Shown: positions 23,573 through 34,634 of the stretch, piece after piece
How the letters are laid out: each line of letters starts with the position of its first letter
Numbering within the stretch: the first letter of the stretch is position 1
NCBI GenBank assembly: GCA_014218235.1
Contig: CM024760.1
Span: forward strand, 147,947,245-148,011,244
Direction: 5' to 3'
DNA length: 64,000 nt
From: Colocasia esculenta
Lineage: Eukaryota > Streptophyta > Magnoliopsida > Alismatales > Araceae
Notes under the pieces: generated by a model
Seen by the model: the letters and a program-made list of their open reading frames with translations, nothing else
Databases searched by the model: none
Told to the model about the DNA's origin: nothing
Translations under genes and position numbers: made by a program

Positions 23573-24530
23573 ATTTTTAAGCAACTATATCTTTAAAACA
23601 TTGTTAAAGTTTTAAGCATTGTGTTTTCGCTACGACAAAACCTTTTAAGACTTTCTACAGACAAATCTATTGAAATATACCACAAGGAATATGATATGTA
23701 TGATACAGTATCTATCAGCTCTATCTTACAGAAATTTCTCTAAGTCCACATCATATACTTTGTACCATACTAACTCCGAGTTCAGACTCCGACTCTAGAA
23801 AAGTCGAAGTGTTGTATCAATCGATGAACAATAATACTCCAACTTCTGAAGAGTCGAAGTCTAGCAGTACTCCTGTCACGCCCCTCCAATTTAGCAGCGG
23901 AATAAATCGAAGGGAGACGCGAACCACGAGTATGGTAACGACAATTGCGCATACTTTCGCAAACATCAGAGCATCTAATGAACAATAATTGAAATAACTC
24001 TTGATTTCATTATAAAATCACTAAGACTATTACAACCACTAATTCGGAGCCAAACACAAGGCTCAATGACGTCATTACATTGAAAAGAAATCTAAAGCAA
24101 TAACTACTAGACTTCATTGTACTAGGGTAACTTCATGAGTTGACTTCGGGTCGCTCATCACTCTAGTCTTGTCCCATTGGTGTGTGTGACGTCAGAGTCT
24201 GACTTACCTGAGGCACACAAGACAAATAACGAAGGGTGAGCAATAATGCCCAGTAGGACTTAAATCTCAGGCTCAAGCAGGCTTTAAGTAATTAGTGCAT
24301 TAAATGGCAGAGTAACTAAAGATAGAGCGAGTCATGTAAAGTCGAGAAAGTAAGAGCACGAGTAACATGGTTCAAATAGATGATGAATCAAGTATAGCAC
24401 AATGAATAAGATCAAGTCACGATAGAAAGCAACAACGACACGATAGCAAATAACGTCAACGTCAAGCAATAGCACGACACATGTATAGCAAGGAGAGAAA
24501 AAGTAGTTGGCCATATAGAGAGTAAATTGC

Positions 24531-24730
24531 ACTTTGATTGATTTTCTTATCAATCGAATAGTCTGGCACTTTTGATTAACTTTCATCAATCGAGATAGTA
24601 ATTGCACTTTGGTTATCCGAAGATAGCCGAGAGAGAGTATAGCACTTGTTTGTCAAAAGACAATGAGAGAATATAGAACTTTGTGTTGATTGTCTTAGAT
24701 TAATCTTGATAGTATGGCACTTGGATGTAA
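24531..24730. repeat. Hairpin array in LTR B1
   Basis: A run of different small hairpins separated by spacers of the type atagtatggcactt. Stems are GATTGAT/ATCAATC (24536-24555), GATTAA/TCAATC (24574-24591), GGTTATC/GATAGCC (24611-24628, one G-U pair) and TTGTC/GACAA (24650-24663). A weaker one follows at 24685-24710. B2 has the same stems with different loops. Confidence 0.7.
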
Positions 24731-25624
24731 TGCCGACATCCTGATCATTTAACTCCCGCAGGCAAATGGCACTTTCGGGCGCTCCCCCCAGGACCTGATC
24801 GGGCCCTATTGCGCTGGCATTGGTTATATTGTTTATCTTAGACAATCAATTAATGGCCAATTTGAGAGTACCAAGAAATAGATAAGAGCACTAGATGAAT
24901 AGATGAGATAGTAGAGTGAACGTGAATAGGTGAGCGAGTAGAGTATAGATGAGAGCTAGTGGACATTGCACGTAACACGTCGAGTAAACAGGCGATAGTA
25001 ACAGTTGCACAACACACGCACTTGGTGTTGGCAGTCAGGTGGAAATTCACGACCCTACCACTGGCCTTGTTATGCACAGGTCCAGAGGTTCGGCGTGATT
25101 CAAGACGAGGGTGAATTTCTAATAGCCGTTTGGATCATATAGATCCCTAAAGGTGTAATGAGTGTTAGGGTACAACCAGCTCATCGACCATGTGGGAATC
25201 CATGGACAGAGGAGACTTACGGAGGCCTTGAACAAAGACTCACTAGTCCGGCAGAAGGAGTATCCGACTGGGAGTTCGTCCAAGCCAAGAAAGTGTGTAT
25301 ATAGAAACAAGTGCTCGACGTTCTAGAGGAATTCTAGAACAGTGGAGCGTTGATATCAGTATATAAACAACGCAAGAAACGAATACAAGTCCTTTAAAAT
25401 AGAGCAATTAATATACTTTATTGCAATAAATTACCCGATACATTATGAGATATTTTATGCCAGATTTTAGCCATATATGGATGGTTCATGTGTGTGCATG
25501 TGTAAGAGAAATCATAGCTAGAAATAAGTCGTGAATATGAATTTTAAATCATTCAATGTAGCTCCATTTTTTAAAAAAAGTTTTTACTGGGGGTATAACT
25601 GTAAAAAGTTGACATAGGCCAGTA

Positions 25625-25800
25625 AGGATTGCGACAGGGGTAGGGCAGGTAGCGACAGGGCATGAAAAGGGTGGCGACAGGGCTGTCTGCTCAGGCGGTC
25701 AGAACGAGACGTAGGGTATTGTCGCGTTCAGAATGCGACAAGATGAGGAGTCGCGATGGGCTTGAGAACGCGACCTGTCGGGCCGTCACGTTCTCAGGTC
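25625..25800. repeat. GTCGC/GCGAC motif cluster in LTR B1
   Basis: Repeated gcgacaggg, gtcgcgttc, gaacgcgac and gtcgcgatg words lie in both orientations, at the position where the homologous LTRs B0 and C carry other motifs. Confidence 0.65.
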
Positions 25801-26493
25801 CGTGGACTGAGTCTGACAGAGTTCTGCTCTGTCTTGGATTACGGTCCTGGATTATTAGATTTTGATACAGGAAGTTCAGAAAATCATAACTAATTGTATA
25901 CACGATGAAAAATCATGAAACTAGATTTGAATTGATCTAGACATGCAAGGGTACTTCCAGTAATTAGGAATTTGAAAACAATCATGGTATCGACATAGTT
26001 CTACCAAGTTGAACAAGAAGCAACCTAATTCCAGGTGCAGCAGAGATGAATGATTTAATTCGAGCAACATGCTTGATAAAAATTAGGGCTTTTCGGGGCA
26101 AAAGATGCCTATCATGCATCAGTATCTCCCATTAAAATTTGGAGGCATGAGATAGAGTATTCAAAGAGATGTGAATTAAGCATGAAGGTTCGGGGTCATA
26201 AGAGTTACAGAACTTCTAAATTCAAGAAGAAAATATTGGCTCGATGGAAAATTATAAAACTTGAGGGTTTTGTTCCTGATGTATGGAACAATCTACAGAC
26301 GAAATATTAGGATTTTAGCTTGTGAGAATGCGTACCTTTGACTCGATTTATCTTCTAGGGCTTAGAACTCCAAGAACGAGGAAGAAGCTTGGTGGATCTT
26401 CCTCTTCTCGGTTTCTCCTCCTCCTTGGCCTCTTCTCCACATCCAAGAACCCCTTTGCACGAGTTAGGGTCGGCCAAGAGGGTTTAAGAGATG

Positions 26494-26500
26494 TATTTAT
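26494..26500 (-). promoter_or_regulatory. TATA-like box of LTR B1
   Basis: ATAAATA on the minus strand. The same word occurs at the corresponding place in B2 (34628-34634), and a similar TTAAATA occurs in C (58336-58342), which supports it as the LTR promoter TATA box. Confidence 0.4.
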
Positions 26501-29118
26501 GCGTGTTATATTTCTAATTCCTAATAGTACTCTAACTTCTATTAAATTCTGAATTTCCTTCTTTCCTAACCTCCTCCCAAGCTTTCCACTTCCTATTTGG
26601 GTTAGGATGGGAGCCAAATTCGTGGCCAACCTATTAGGGTAGGTTTCGGAATCCAATTCTAACTCAAACTTCCTATTTAATGCATTAATTACCCCTTTTC
26701 TATTTAGGTAATAATTTAGTTACGAATTTAGGGTATTTTCCTATTATTCTTCATTTAATAATCCCTATTATGGCCCAATAAATTTTATATGGTCCATTTA
26801 CCAAAGCCCATTATTTATTAGATTTTATCTTTTGGGATTTCCCTTTTAATTAAGAAATAATAAAGTTACAAATTTTATTATATTTTTCTTACCTAATTTA
26901 TTCATGGACTATGAGAGGTCCATTGGTCCAATTCCGATAATGGGTAATCGTTTCATGATGTTGGGAGTCTCTCCAACATGATCGTTTAATTTATGAGCGT
27001 GTTATTTTTCCGTGTTAACGGTTTTCCGACTTAGTTTCCTAATTTGGATAATTAGTCACATTGTGACGTGCGCTTGGTCAATCGGATTTTTCATTGCATG
27101 AATTTCTTCGTGGAACGCTTAGGGATAATATTTGAGGTTGATTTATAATTATTACGAAATTTTCCGGTGTATTCTTGCTCATACGATAATGGTACGTATG
27201 TTTCTATTATTTCATTTTTATAGAAATTTATTATTTCAAATTTTTAAATACTGAATTTTCTGGGTTGCTACAACTCCGACTTCTAAAAAATCGAAGTCTG
27301 TCTGGACTCCGACTCCCTTAAAGTCGAAGTAAGATATTGATTGATGAACCTCACTCTGACTCATGAAAAGTCGAAGTCCTCTTACTCCGACTCGTGAGAA
27401 GTCGAAGTCCTTGTATTTTACTCCGACTCCTTGAAAGTCGAAGTATATTATTGTTTCCACTCTGACTCCCTAGAAGTCGAAGTATGACCGATTGATGATG
27501 ACTCTTATCACTCTGACTTTCCAAAAGTTGAAGCTTATGATCAGTTTTAGTGCAACTTTAGAGATGTCGAAGTATCCTATATCAACTCCTGTGTACTTGA
27601 TACTTAATAATTTCTTGTATGAATTTGTCATTTCTCAAAATCCATGAAATCTTAATCTTATGTATTTCAATATATTTGTTATCCCTATGGGATCCTTTAT
27701 AGAATGAATAACACTTACATATCTTACAAAATAAAGCTTTTTTTGCTACCATCATATAAATATTCTATTAGGTAGGAAAAATTATATTCAAAATGATCAC
27801 ATAAATTATCCTTGATAAGATCTAAAATAATTATACAAATTGATTTCTTGCTTTTTGTCAGAAGATAGTTCTTCTCCATTTGACAATTGCTATACAGAAA
27901 ATGCGATGGTTGGTATAAGCAGCATGGGGTATCTGTCAGAGCTCACCTACCACTGTCATATCCTTCCCTTAACTTCAGGATACAACTGCCTTTCTACTCT
28001 TTATTGCACTAAACATCGGTCCATCTGAGGTTCTTTATAATTTGCATATATTTCCATCTCACCTACCTCTGAAAGTATGGAGGTATCTTTTTTTTTGTCT
28101 TGTCCTTTGTTGCAGAACATTTATGAAGCATGACTTAGCATTCAGTCTTGAGCATGGAGTTTACAGAACATTAATGAAGACTATCTTTCGAGTCATGAAG
28201 CTACCAACATAGCCTAAAGACGTTGGAACACCAAAAGGTGAACGACTGATGAATATAACCGAAGTCTCCAAGTGTCTACATCCAAAGGATCAACGGCTCT
28301 TCTTCAAACGGCTAGATTTCTAACGGACAGTTTCAAACGGAAACTTAAGGGCTTTGAAGTTCATATATAGAAGCTGAAGTTTTTGAACAAGATACATATA
28401 CACACATAAAAAAACCCAGCAACGCACACAACTCCAATCTGTTTGTTGCAAGCAAATGTCTTCAGAAGCCTTCTACTGAAGTGAAAAGAAAAGAGAGCTG
28501 CTTTTTCAATCCATGACCTTCAAGCTCTCTAGTTCTTTTTAGAAGTATTTTTTTGTTGGGTGGCATTTTGTGACTGTAGATCTTTCTCAGTCCACCCACT
28601 TAGAGTCAGAAAGTGTTAGAGCATCAATTCTCATTTATATTCCTTTCTATTTCTCTGTGTTTGCTCATTTTTTGAACATGCACTCAAGTGTTTTCTCATT
28701 TTTGTGATCAGATAACCCGCAGGGGGTTTGTTCCCTATAGTGCCCCGCTTGTGAAGGGAAGACCTACTGGTGTAGGTAGTCTTTGTACCCCTTTGTAAGG
28801 GAAGACCTACTTGGGAGCAAATGGGATTGTAATACCTCTCAGGTTGAGAGAAGGCCAAGTTCACTTGGCAGTTTAGTGAAATCCCAAGAGGTTGCTTGGA
28901 GACTAGACGTAGGACTTCCATGTGGTAAGGGCCAAACCAGAATAAAATCTCTTGAGCGTTTGTTTGATTGTTTCTACCAAGTTTTCACTTGTTTCACACA
29001 CACTACACTAAATACTAACAACTCTATTTAGTGTTGTTTATTTTCAGATTTTTTTTTAAGTGCAAGAAGTCCTATTCACCCTCCTCTAGGACATCATTAG
29101 TGTCATCTCGATCCAACA

Positions 29119-29927
29119 AACCCAAAAGAAAAAGATAGAGAATTTGGGGGTCCAAGACACTAGATAAAAATCCATAAAATTGTTAAAACCCTAGGTGATA
29201 GTCATTGGGATGAAACCCCTAAGTTACTTGCCTCTAGAAAACTCCCTGAAGATCGAATTTGGGTGATGAAGCCCTCCTCGACCAAGCCAAAGAGGTAAAC
29301 TCCACGGTTTGATTCGACCTCCACGCTCTTGTAGATGATCTCCCAGCATTAGGAGAGCTTCTCCACATTCAGAAGAACCTCTCCCTTGCAGAAGAACGTC
29401 GGTGCAGCCTCTGGTTCACCGGATCAATCTCCACAAACCTTCTCTCTTTCTCTCCCCAAAACCCAAAAGCCCTAGCTAAGCCAAAGTCGTCCCTTTGTAG
29501 AGATGACCTAGCTTTATAGGTGTTTGGGGTCGTAAGCATCCTAGGAAAGGGGAGTCCTAACCGTTGTGGGTTTTCCAAATCTGCCTCCCAGAGAAATCGG
29601 GACGGTTTCATATCAAGAATCCCAAATACAGCCAGAGAAGTTAACGACCACTTTGCTGCCATCAACCAGAAATAAACGTCAATCAATTTTGACATCTAGA
29701 TCTTCTGGCCAGACCGTAAACGACACATTTCTTGCCGTCAACCATCCCATAACGTCAATTGATGTTGACGTTAAGAAGAATTTTGGGCAGAAAATTAAGA
29801 ACATAAAAACAGCCATAAAATGCACAAAAACTAGGGCCTTACACGCGTTCACTTGAGGCATGTGCAGGTGTGACATGTGGTTAGGAGGCTGTCTGTCAAT
29901 CAGAACCTTTGAGAAGGCGACAAGGTG
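29119..29927 (-). repeat. A' LTR segment between the Sirevirus and element A
   Basis: Non-coding. In reverse it aligns by eye with 40760-41150 of the A LTR (shared gggtccaaga, ttacttgcctct and gaagccctcctcg words). It has a TATA box on minus (29513-29518) and a ttgacgtt/aacgtcaa motif cluster (29640-29780). The last five bases, aggtg, are the left target duplication of element A. Confidence 0.65.
29513..29518 (-). promoter_or_regulatory. TATA box of the A' LTR
   Basis: TATAAA within cctataaagc on minus, at the position matching TATAAA in the A 3' LTR (40758). It would set LTR transcription about 30 bases further left. Confidence 0.5.
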
Positions 29928-30754
29928 TGTGAGACCCCAAATTTTTCCGTCATTTTATATTGAGCATGCGATATTTACATGTCATAAATATAGTGTACGT
30001 ATTAAAATTTTCGAATACTATAACTACAAATTGTTCATGTGCATATGCGTATTTGTATATTATTTTCGTGAATATAAGTAATTAGCCAATTTTGTATATA
30101 AGGTATTTATTTAAATATTATGCATGATATATTAAAGTAATGTTACATATATAATGTGAAGTGCTATCATGCATCTTGTAAGCATATATGATTTTACTTT
30201 TGTACATGTATTATAATTAAATGTATATATTATCTAATGGTTGAGATGCATACTGTGTTCCATGCATATTATATGTAGCTATGATATGTATATATGTGCA
30301 CGTATATATTAATCTTGTTCGAATTATATATCTATTTCCAAGCATGGTAAGTTGTTATAAGGTGTGAACAATAATGTGAATCTTGTATGTATCTAAATGA
30401 TGTAGGTATTATATGCATATATGTTTTACCTTATGTACGTTATAAGTATAATTACTCATGAGTATACCCATGTATACATATATCTATAAGTCCATCCTGT
30501 GCAAATGATATTTGTTTATTGTTAGCATGCTAAATTGTTTATAGTGTATATGGTACTTAAATAATACAGTGCATGTAAAATATATCAAAATATTATAAGC
30601 AAGCTATATTTATGTAAATTCATGCATGTTGTACTAAATTATACTTTGTACGCATATAGATGTATAAATCTAATGTCGTACATATGATTTACTTATTGGA
30701 ATAACCATTGACTTGATTATGACATGTATGATATCAAAATAATAGAGTGTGTAT

Positions 30755-30756
<2 letters not shown>

Positions 30757-30799
<43 letters not shown>
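30757..30799. repeat. (TA)n microsatellite in the A 5' LTR
   Basis: About 21 TA units. The 3' LTR holds a similar run at 40206-40248. Confidence 0.9.
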
Positions 30800-30802
<3 letters not shown>

Positions 30803-31019
30803 TGCAGAATACATGGAACTATGGTGCATATGTATACATATGTTTGACACTTCGTGCATATTATCTTTAATTGAGATTATTACAAATTATACTTATAAAT
30901 AATGTGTAATGTATATAATTTATGTAATAAGTGTAAAAATATTTAATTATGCTCATATTATATTGTTGGAGCCTAAATGTATGTTTAAATTGGACGAAAT
31001 TAGGTGTTTGGGCTGTCTG

Positions 31020-31190
31020 GCACAGTTGGCGGCCAACACTGTGCCGCCAACTTGCAGGACCAGATTGGCGTCCACATCACTGGACGCCAATAGGCAGTGG
31101 GCGGTCACCCCCTGGACGCCAACCCCATGTTGGCGGCCATCTCCTTGACGTCAACTGTGCAGTTGACTACAACCGATGTTGACGTCTATA
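31020..31190. repeat. Inverted-repeat cluster in the A LTR
   Basis: Stems TTGGCGGC/GCCGCCAA, ATTGGCGTCC/GGACGCCAAT (31064-31073 with 31082-31091) and GCCAAC/GTTGGC, then TTGACGTCAA and related TTGACG words. The 3' LTR has the same cluster at 40465-40635, where the second stem is ATTGGCATCC/GGATGCCAAT. Confidence 0.75.
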
Positions 31191-31907
31191 TCCTCCTGCG
31201 TAACGGTTCCAGATTTGTTAATGCTCGCATTATGGCCAGTTCCAGTTTAGGAATATCACACCCCTCCAATTTAGCAGCGGCATAAATCGGAGGAAAACGT
31301 GAGCAAAAAGTATGGTAACGTGAATTTCGCATACAGTCGCAAACATCAGAGCATCTAACGAACAATAATTAAAATAAATTCTTCATTTCATTATAACATC
31401 ACTAAAACTATTACAACCACTAATTCGGAGCCAATACCTAGGGCTCAATGACATCATTACATTGAAAAGAAATCTAAAGCAATAACTATTAGACTCCATA
31501 GTACTAGGGAAACTTCATCAACTGACTCCAGGTCGCTCATCACACTGGTCCCGTCCCATTGGTGTGTGTGACGTCATCGTCCGACTCTCCTGAGACACAA
31601 TAACAAATAACGAAGGGTGAGCGATAACGCCCAGTAGGACTTAAATCTCAGGTTCAAGCAGGCTTTAAATAATTAATGCATTAAATGACAGAGTAACTAA
31701 TGATAGAGAGAGTCATGTAAAATCAAGAAAGTAACAGCACAAGTAACATGGTTCAAATAGCAGATGAATCAAGTATAGCACGATGACTAAAGTCAAGTCA
31801 CAATAGAAAAAAATAACAACAATAGCAACTAACGATATTGTCAAGAATAGCAAGCGACATGTATAGCAAGAAGAGATGATAGTAGATGGTCATGTAAAGA
31901 GTAAATT

Positions 31908-32070
31908 GCACTTTGATTGATTTACATCAATCGAGATAGTATAGCACTTTTGATTAACTTTCGTCAATCGAAATAGTAATGGCACTTTGGTTATCCGTAG
32001 ATAGCCGAGAGAAAATATAACACTTTTATTGTCAATAGACAACGAGAGAGTAGAGCACTTTGAATGCGAT
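31908..32070. repeat. Hairpin array in LTR B2
   Basis: Homologue of the B1 array. Stems GATTGAT/ATCAATC, GGTTATC/GATAGCC and TTGTC/GACAA are kept, while loops are TTAC, CGTA and AATA (B1: TTTCTT, CGAA, AAAA). Spacers again read atagtatagcactt or similar. Confidence 0.7.
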
Positions 32071-32230
32071 TAAGTCACGATAGTACGCAATAACTCAAGA
32101 TAGCAAGTATCAAGTAGAGCAAGTAGAGCGTATGACAAGATAGCGTGTAACAAGATAGCGTGTATAGTTGCACAACGGTGCACTAGTAGAATACGACAAT
32201 AGTCACTTCTAGGACAGTAGTCGTTCAGTA

Positions 32231-32350
32231 ACAGTCTGTGATAGCACAGTAATCGCACAGTATGTCTGAACTCTTTAGACTAATAGTATAACAGTTTGTG
32301 ATAGCAGAGTAATATCACAGTACGTCTGAACTCCTTAGACTAAAAGGATA
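32231..32350 (+). repeat. 60-bp tandem duplication in LTR B2
   Basis: Two adjacent 60-base units start acagtctgtg and acagtttgtg and end with ttagactaa words. They are absent from B1 and account for part of the extra length of B2. Confidence 0.85.
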
Positions 32351-33604
32351 ATAGTTAGATGTCTAGCCAATACAGTATAGTCAGAACCGGTGCAATGCAA
32401 AACACCGTCTATAGCCCCTGCAGGTATTTTCGGGTGGCTCTCTCCCTCCAGGACTAGATTGGAGCCCCTCAGACACTCTCCGTGCCCTGCACAGTATGCA
32501 TTGGATACAGTAGAGTCACAAGACCCATATTATAGCTCCAGACAGTCATGAACAGTACAAAATAGTAGGAGCCACACAGCTCAAAGAGTACCAAGAGAGT
32601 ACTAGATGAATATACGAGAGAGACGAGATAGTAGAGTGAACGTGAATAGACGAGCGAGTAGAGTATAGATGAGATCTTATGGTCATTGCACAAGAAACGT
32701 CGAGTAAATAGCGATAGTAACAGTTGCACAACACACGCGTACGGCGTTGGCAGTCAGGTGGAATACACAACCCTTCCACTGGCCTAGTTATGCACAGGTC
32801 CAGAGGTCCGGCATGATTCAAGATAAGAGCAAGAGCAACTAAGGCCGTTTGGATCTTGCTGATCCCTAGAGTGTATCATAAGTGTTAGGGTACAACCAGC
32901 TCGTCGACCATGTGGGAACCATTGGACAGAGGAGACTTACGGAGGCCTTGTTCAAGGGGTCACTAGTCCGGTGAAAGGAATATCCGAAGGAGAGTTCACC
33001 ACAAGCCAAGAAAGGCTTTTCTATCGTGCTAGAGTGTATGCGCATGCCGCGCGTGAGAATCGCTCAAGTGGGTATGTGAATTCGATTATGGAAACTCTAC
33101 TTATAAAAACTCCGTTTATGGAAACTTCATTTTTGGAAACTCTATATATGGCAAGTATCATAAGTACTAAAACATACATGGCCAATTTTTGCAAGTAACT
33201 ATGCGTTTTTAGCAAGTTCGTTAACAAGGCAAGAAAGTGAATAATTGGTAGGTAGAGAGCATGATCATGAACTTAAGATCAATTAAAAATCATGTGAACA
33301 TATTTTAACTTTCATATGCATTGTTAAATGCATGATAATACTTTCTAGAACCTTCCTAGAATAGATTAAACTCACACATGCAAGGAACGACACAAAGCGA
33401 TGGAAACCAAGATGTATGCCTTTTAGAAGGCAATTGCAGTCCCATTCCTTCACTTCCTAAGGTCATAACTCATTGACTTTTGATTCAAATCTCACACATG
33501 AATATACCAAATTTAATCCCTTTTAATGGGGAATCCAGCAAAGAAAACGGCTCGTCAATCCGAGGTCTATAGAAAAAGTTATGGCCGATTAAGTGGACAT
33601 AGGC

Positions 33605-33775
33605 AGAACGCGACACATTGCATGTCGCCTTCTGAAAGTGAAGGCGACCATCATCTTGTCGCCTTCTGAAGAAGACCACGAAACTGTCTAATTTTTGGTA
33701 TGGGTTGCGACCATGATGATGTCGCTTTATGGTAGCGACGTGTCGACCTGTCGCTACCTGAAAATGACGTTTGGG
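33605..33775. repeat. GTCGCCTTC motif cluster in LTR B2
   Basis: Inverted words gtcgccttc and gaaggcgac (for example within 33629-33664), followed by gtcgc/gcgac words to 33770. It is the positional counterpart of the B1 cluster at 25625-25800. Confidence 0.65.
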
Positions 33776-34627
33776 TTGCTTTTTCTACCTATTTCCAACT
33801 CCGACTTGGATTGGGTTTGACACCTATGGGTTTGAAAAATCAAAACAAATGCTAGGGTGATCCAAATCGGGTGAAACCACCTTTGTTAGTTAGAGTACTT
33901 CTAATACTTTGTACAGTAGCAAATAATTGAGAAACAAAGGTCGTTTGTCTATGTAATAAGACGTATTGGGACTGACTATGTGAAACTGACACAGTGTTCA
34001 TGTTTGAATTAATACTCTCAGTACGGTCAACAAAAATTGGAGAAACTAGTGCCAAATGAAAATAGACTCATAGGGTAACAAGTTCTATGTTGAACACTTG
34101 GTCTCAAAACGACTCCACAAAGAGGTATGGAACTTGCAACACAAGTCAAGGTTAAATCGCGACAGTACATCGTCAAGATCATGCAAGATTTAATTTGTGA
34201 CGTAGGATGGATGAAAATTAGGGCTTTTAGGGGCAAAAGATGCCTAACATCCATCAGTAACTCTAGTTAAAATATGAGAGCACGAGGTTTAGTATACATA
34301 GAGTTCAAGAATAAAGAAGAAGGGTTGGGTTCATAGTGTTTGCAGAAATTCAAAAATCAACCATAAAAGATTGGCTCGATGGAAAAATATGAAACTTGAG
34401 GGTTTTGTTCCTAGTACATGGAACAATCTACAGACGAAATTAATTAGGTTTTGCTCGTGAGAATGCCTACCTTTAGTCATTTTACTCTTCTAGGGCTAGA
34501 ACTTGAAGAACTCGGGATGAAGCTTGATGAAGCCTTCAACCCACGAAATCTCCTCCTCCTTGGCCTCTTCTCCACGTCCAGCAAGTCCTACTAAAATGTT
34601 AGGACCAGCCATGGAGAGATTGGGGAG

Positions 34628-34634
34628 TATTTAT
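34628..34634 (-). promoter_or_regulatory. TATA-like box of LTR B2
   Basis: ATAAATA on minus, same context as in B1 (the strand reads toward actcc words downstream). Supported only by conservation between the copies. Confidence 0.4.

Larger units (their letters stand above)
23874..27272 (-). mobile_element. Solo LTR B1 (gypsy, C superfamily)
   Basis: 3399 bases. On plus it runs TGTCACGCCCC to GGTTGCTACA, and it is minus-oriented by homology with element C. It is flanked by a perfect 5-bp duplication, actcc (23869-23873 and 27273-27277), inside the Sirevirus 3' LTR. There is no internal region, primer site or polypurine tract, so it is a solo LTR. It contains a hairpin array (24531-24730), the conserved superfamily block (about 25120-25320), a GTCGC/GCGAC cluster (25625-25800) and a TATA-like box (26494-26500). 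Confidence 0.92.
12349..29118 (+). mobile_element. Ty1/copia Sirevirus with extra 3' reading frame
   Basis: A complete but dead element: 5' LTR 12349-14500, tRNA-iMet primer site 14503, gag, pol in PR-INT-RT-RNase H order, a long extra reading frame, two polypurine tracts of the AAAGGGGGAGA type, and 3' LTR 23575-29118. Without the nested B1 LTR and MITE it is about 13 kb. The order INT before RT marks copia, and the repeated polypurine tract and large size mark the Sirevirus lineage. It sits in the A' LTR, whose homology resumes directly at 29119. Flanks gacca (12344) and aaccc (29119) match at only three of five positions, so the target duplication is decayed. Confidence 0.88.
23575..29118 (+). 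repeat. 3' LTR of the Sirevirus (split by B1)
   Basis: Segments 23575-23873 and 27273-29118 are the LTR, and 23874-27272 is the nested solo LTR B1. Net length is about 2140 bases against 2152 for the 5' LTR. It ends TCGATCCAACA at 29118. By eye the two LTRs differ at several percent of positions, including small indels. Confidence 0.88.

Noticed and set aside
23874..27272. Full-length element rather than solo LTR
   Set aside because: No primer site, polypurine tract or coding remains between the ends, and it aligns throughout with single LTRs of the superfamily.
31097..31285. Short open frames over the A LTR inverted-repeat cluster (also 40398-40634)
   Set aside because: Frames follow GC-rich repeats without codon bias or conservation, and lie in an LTR.
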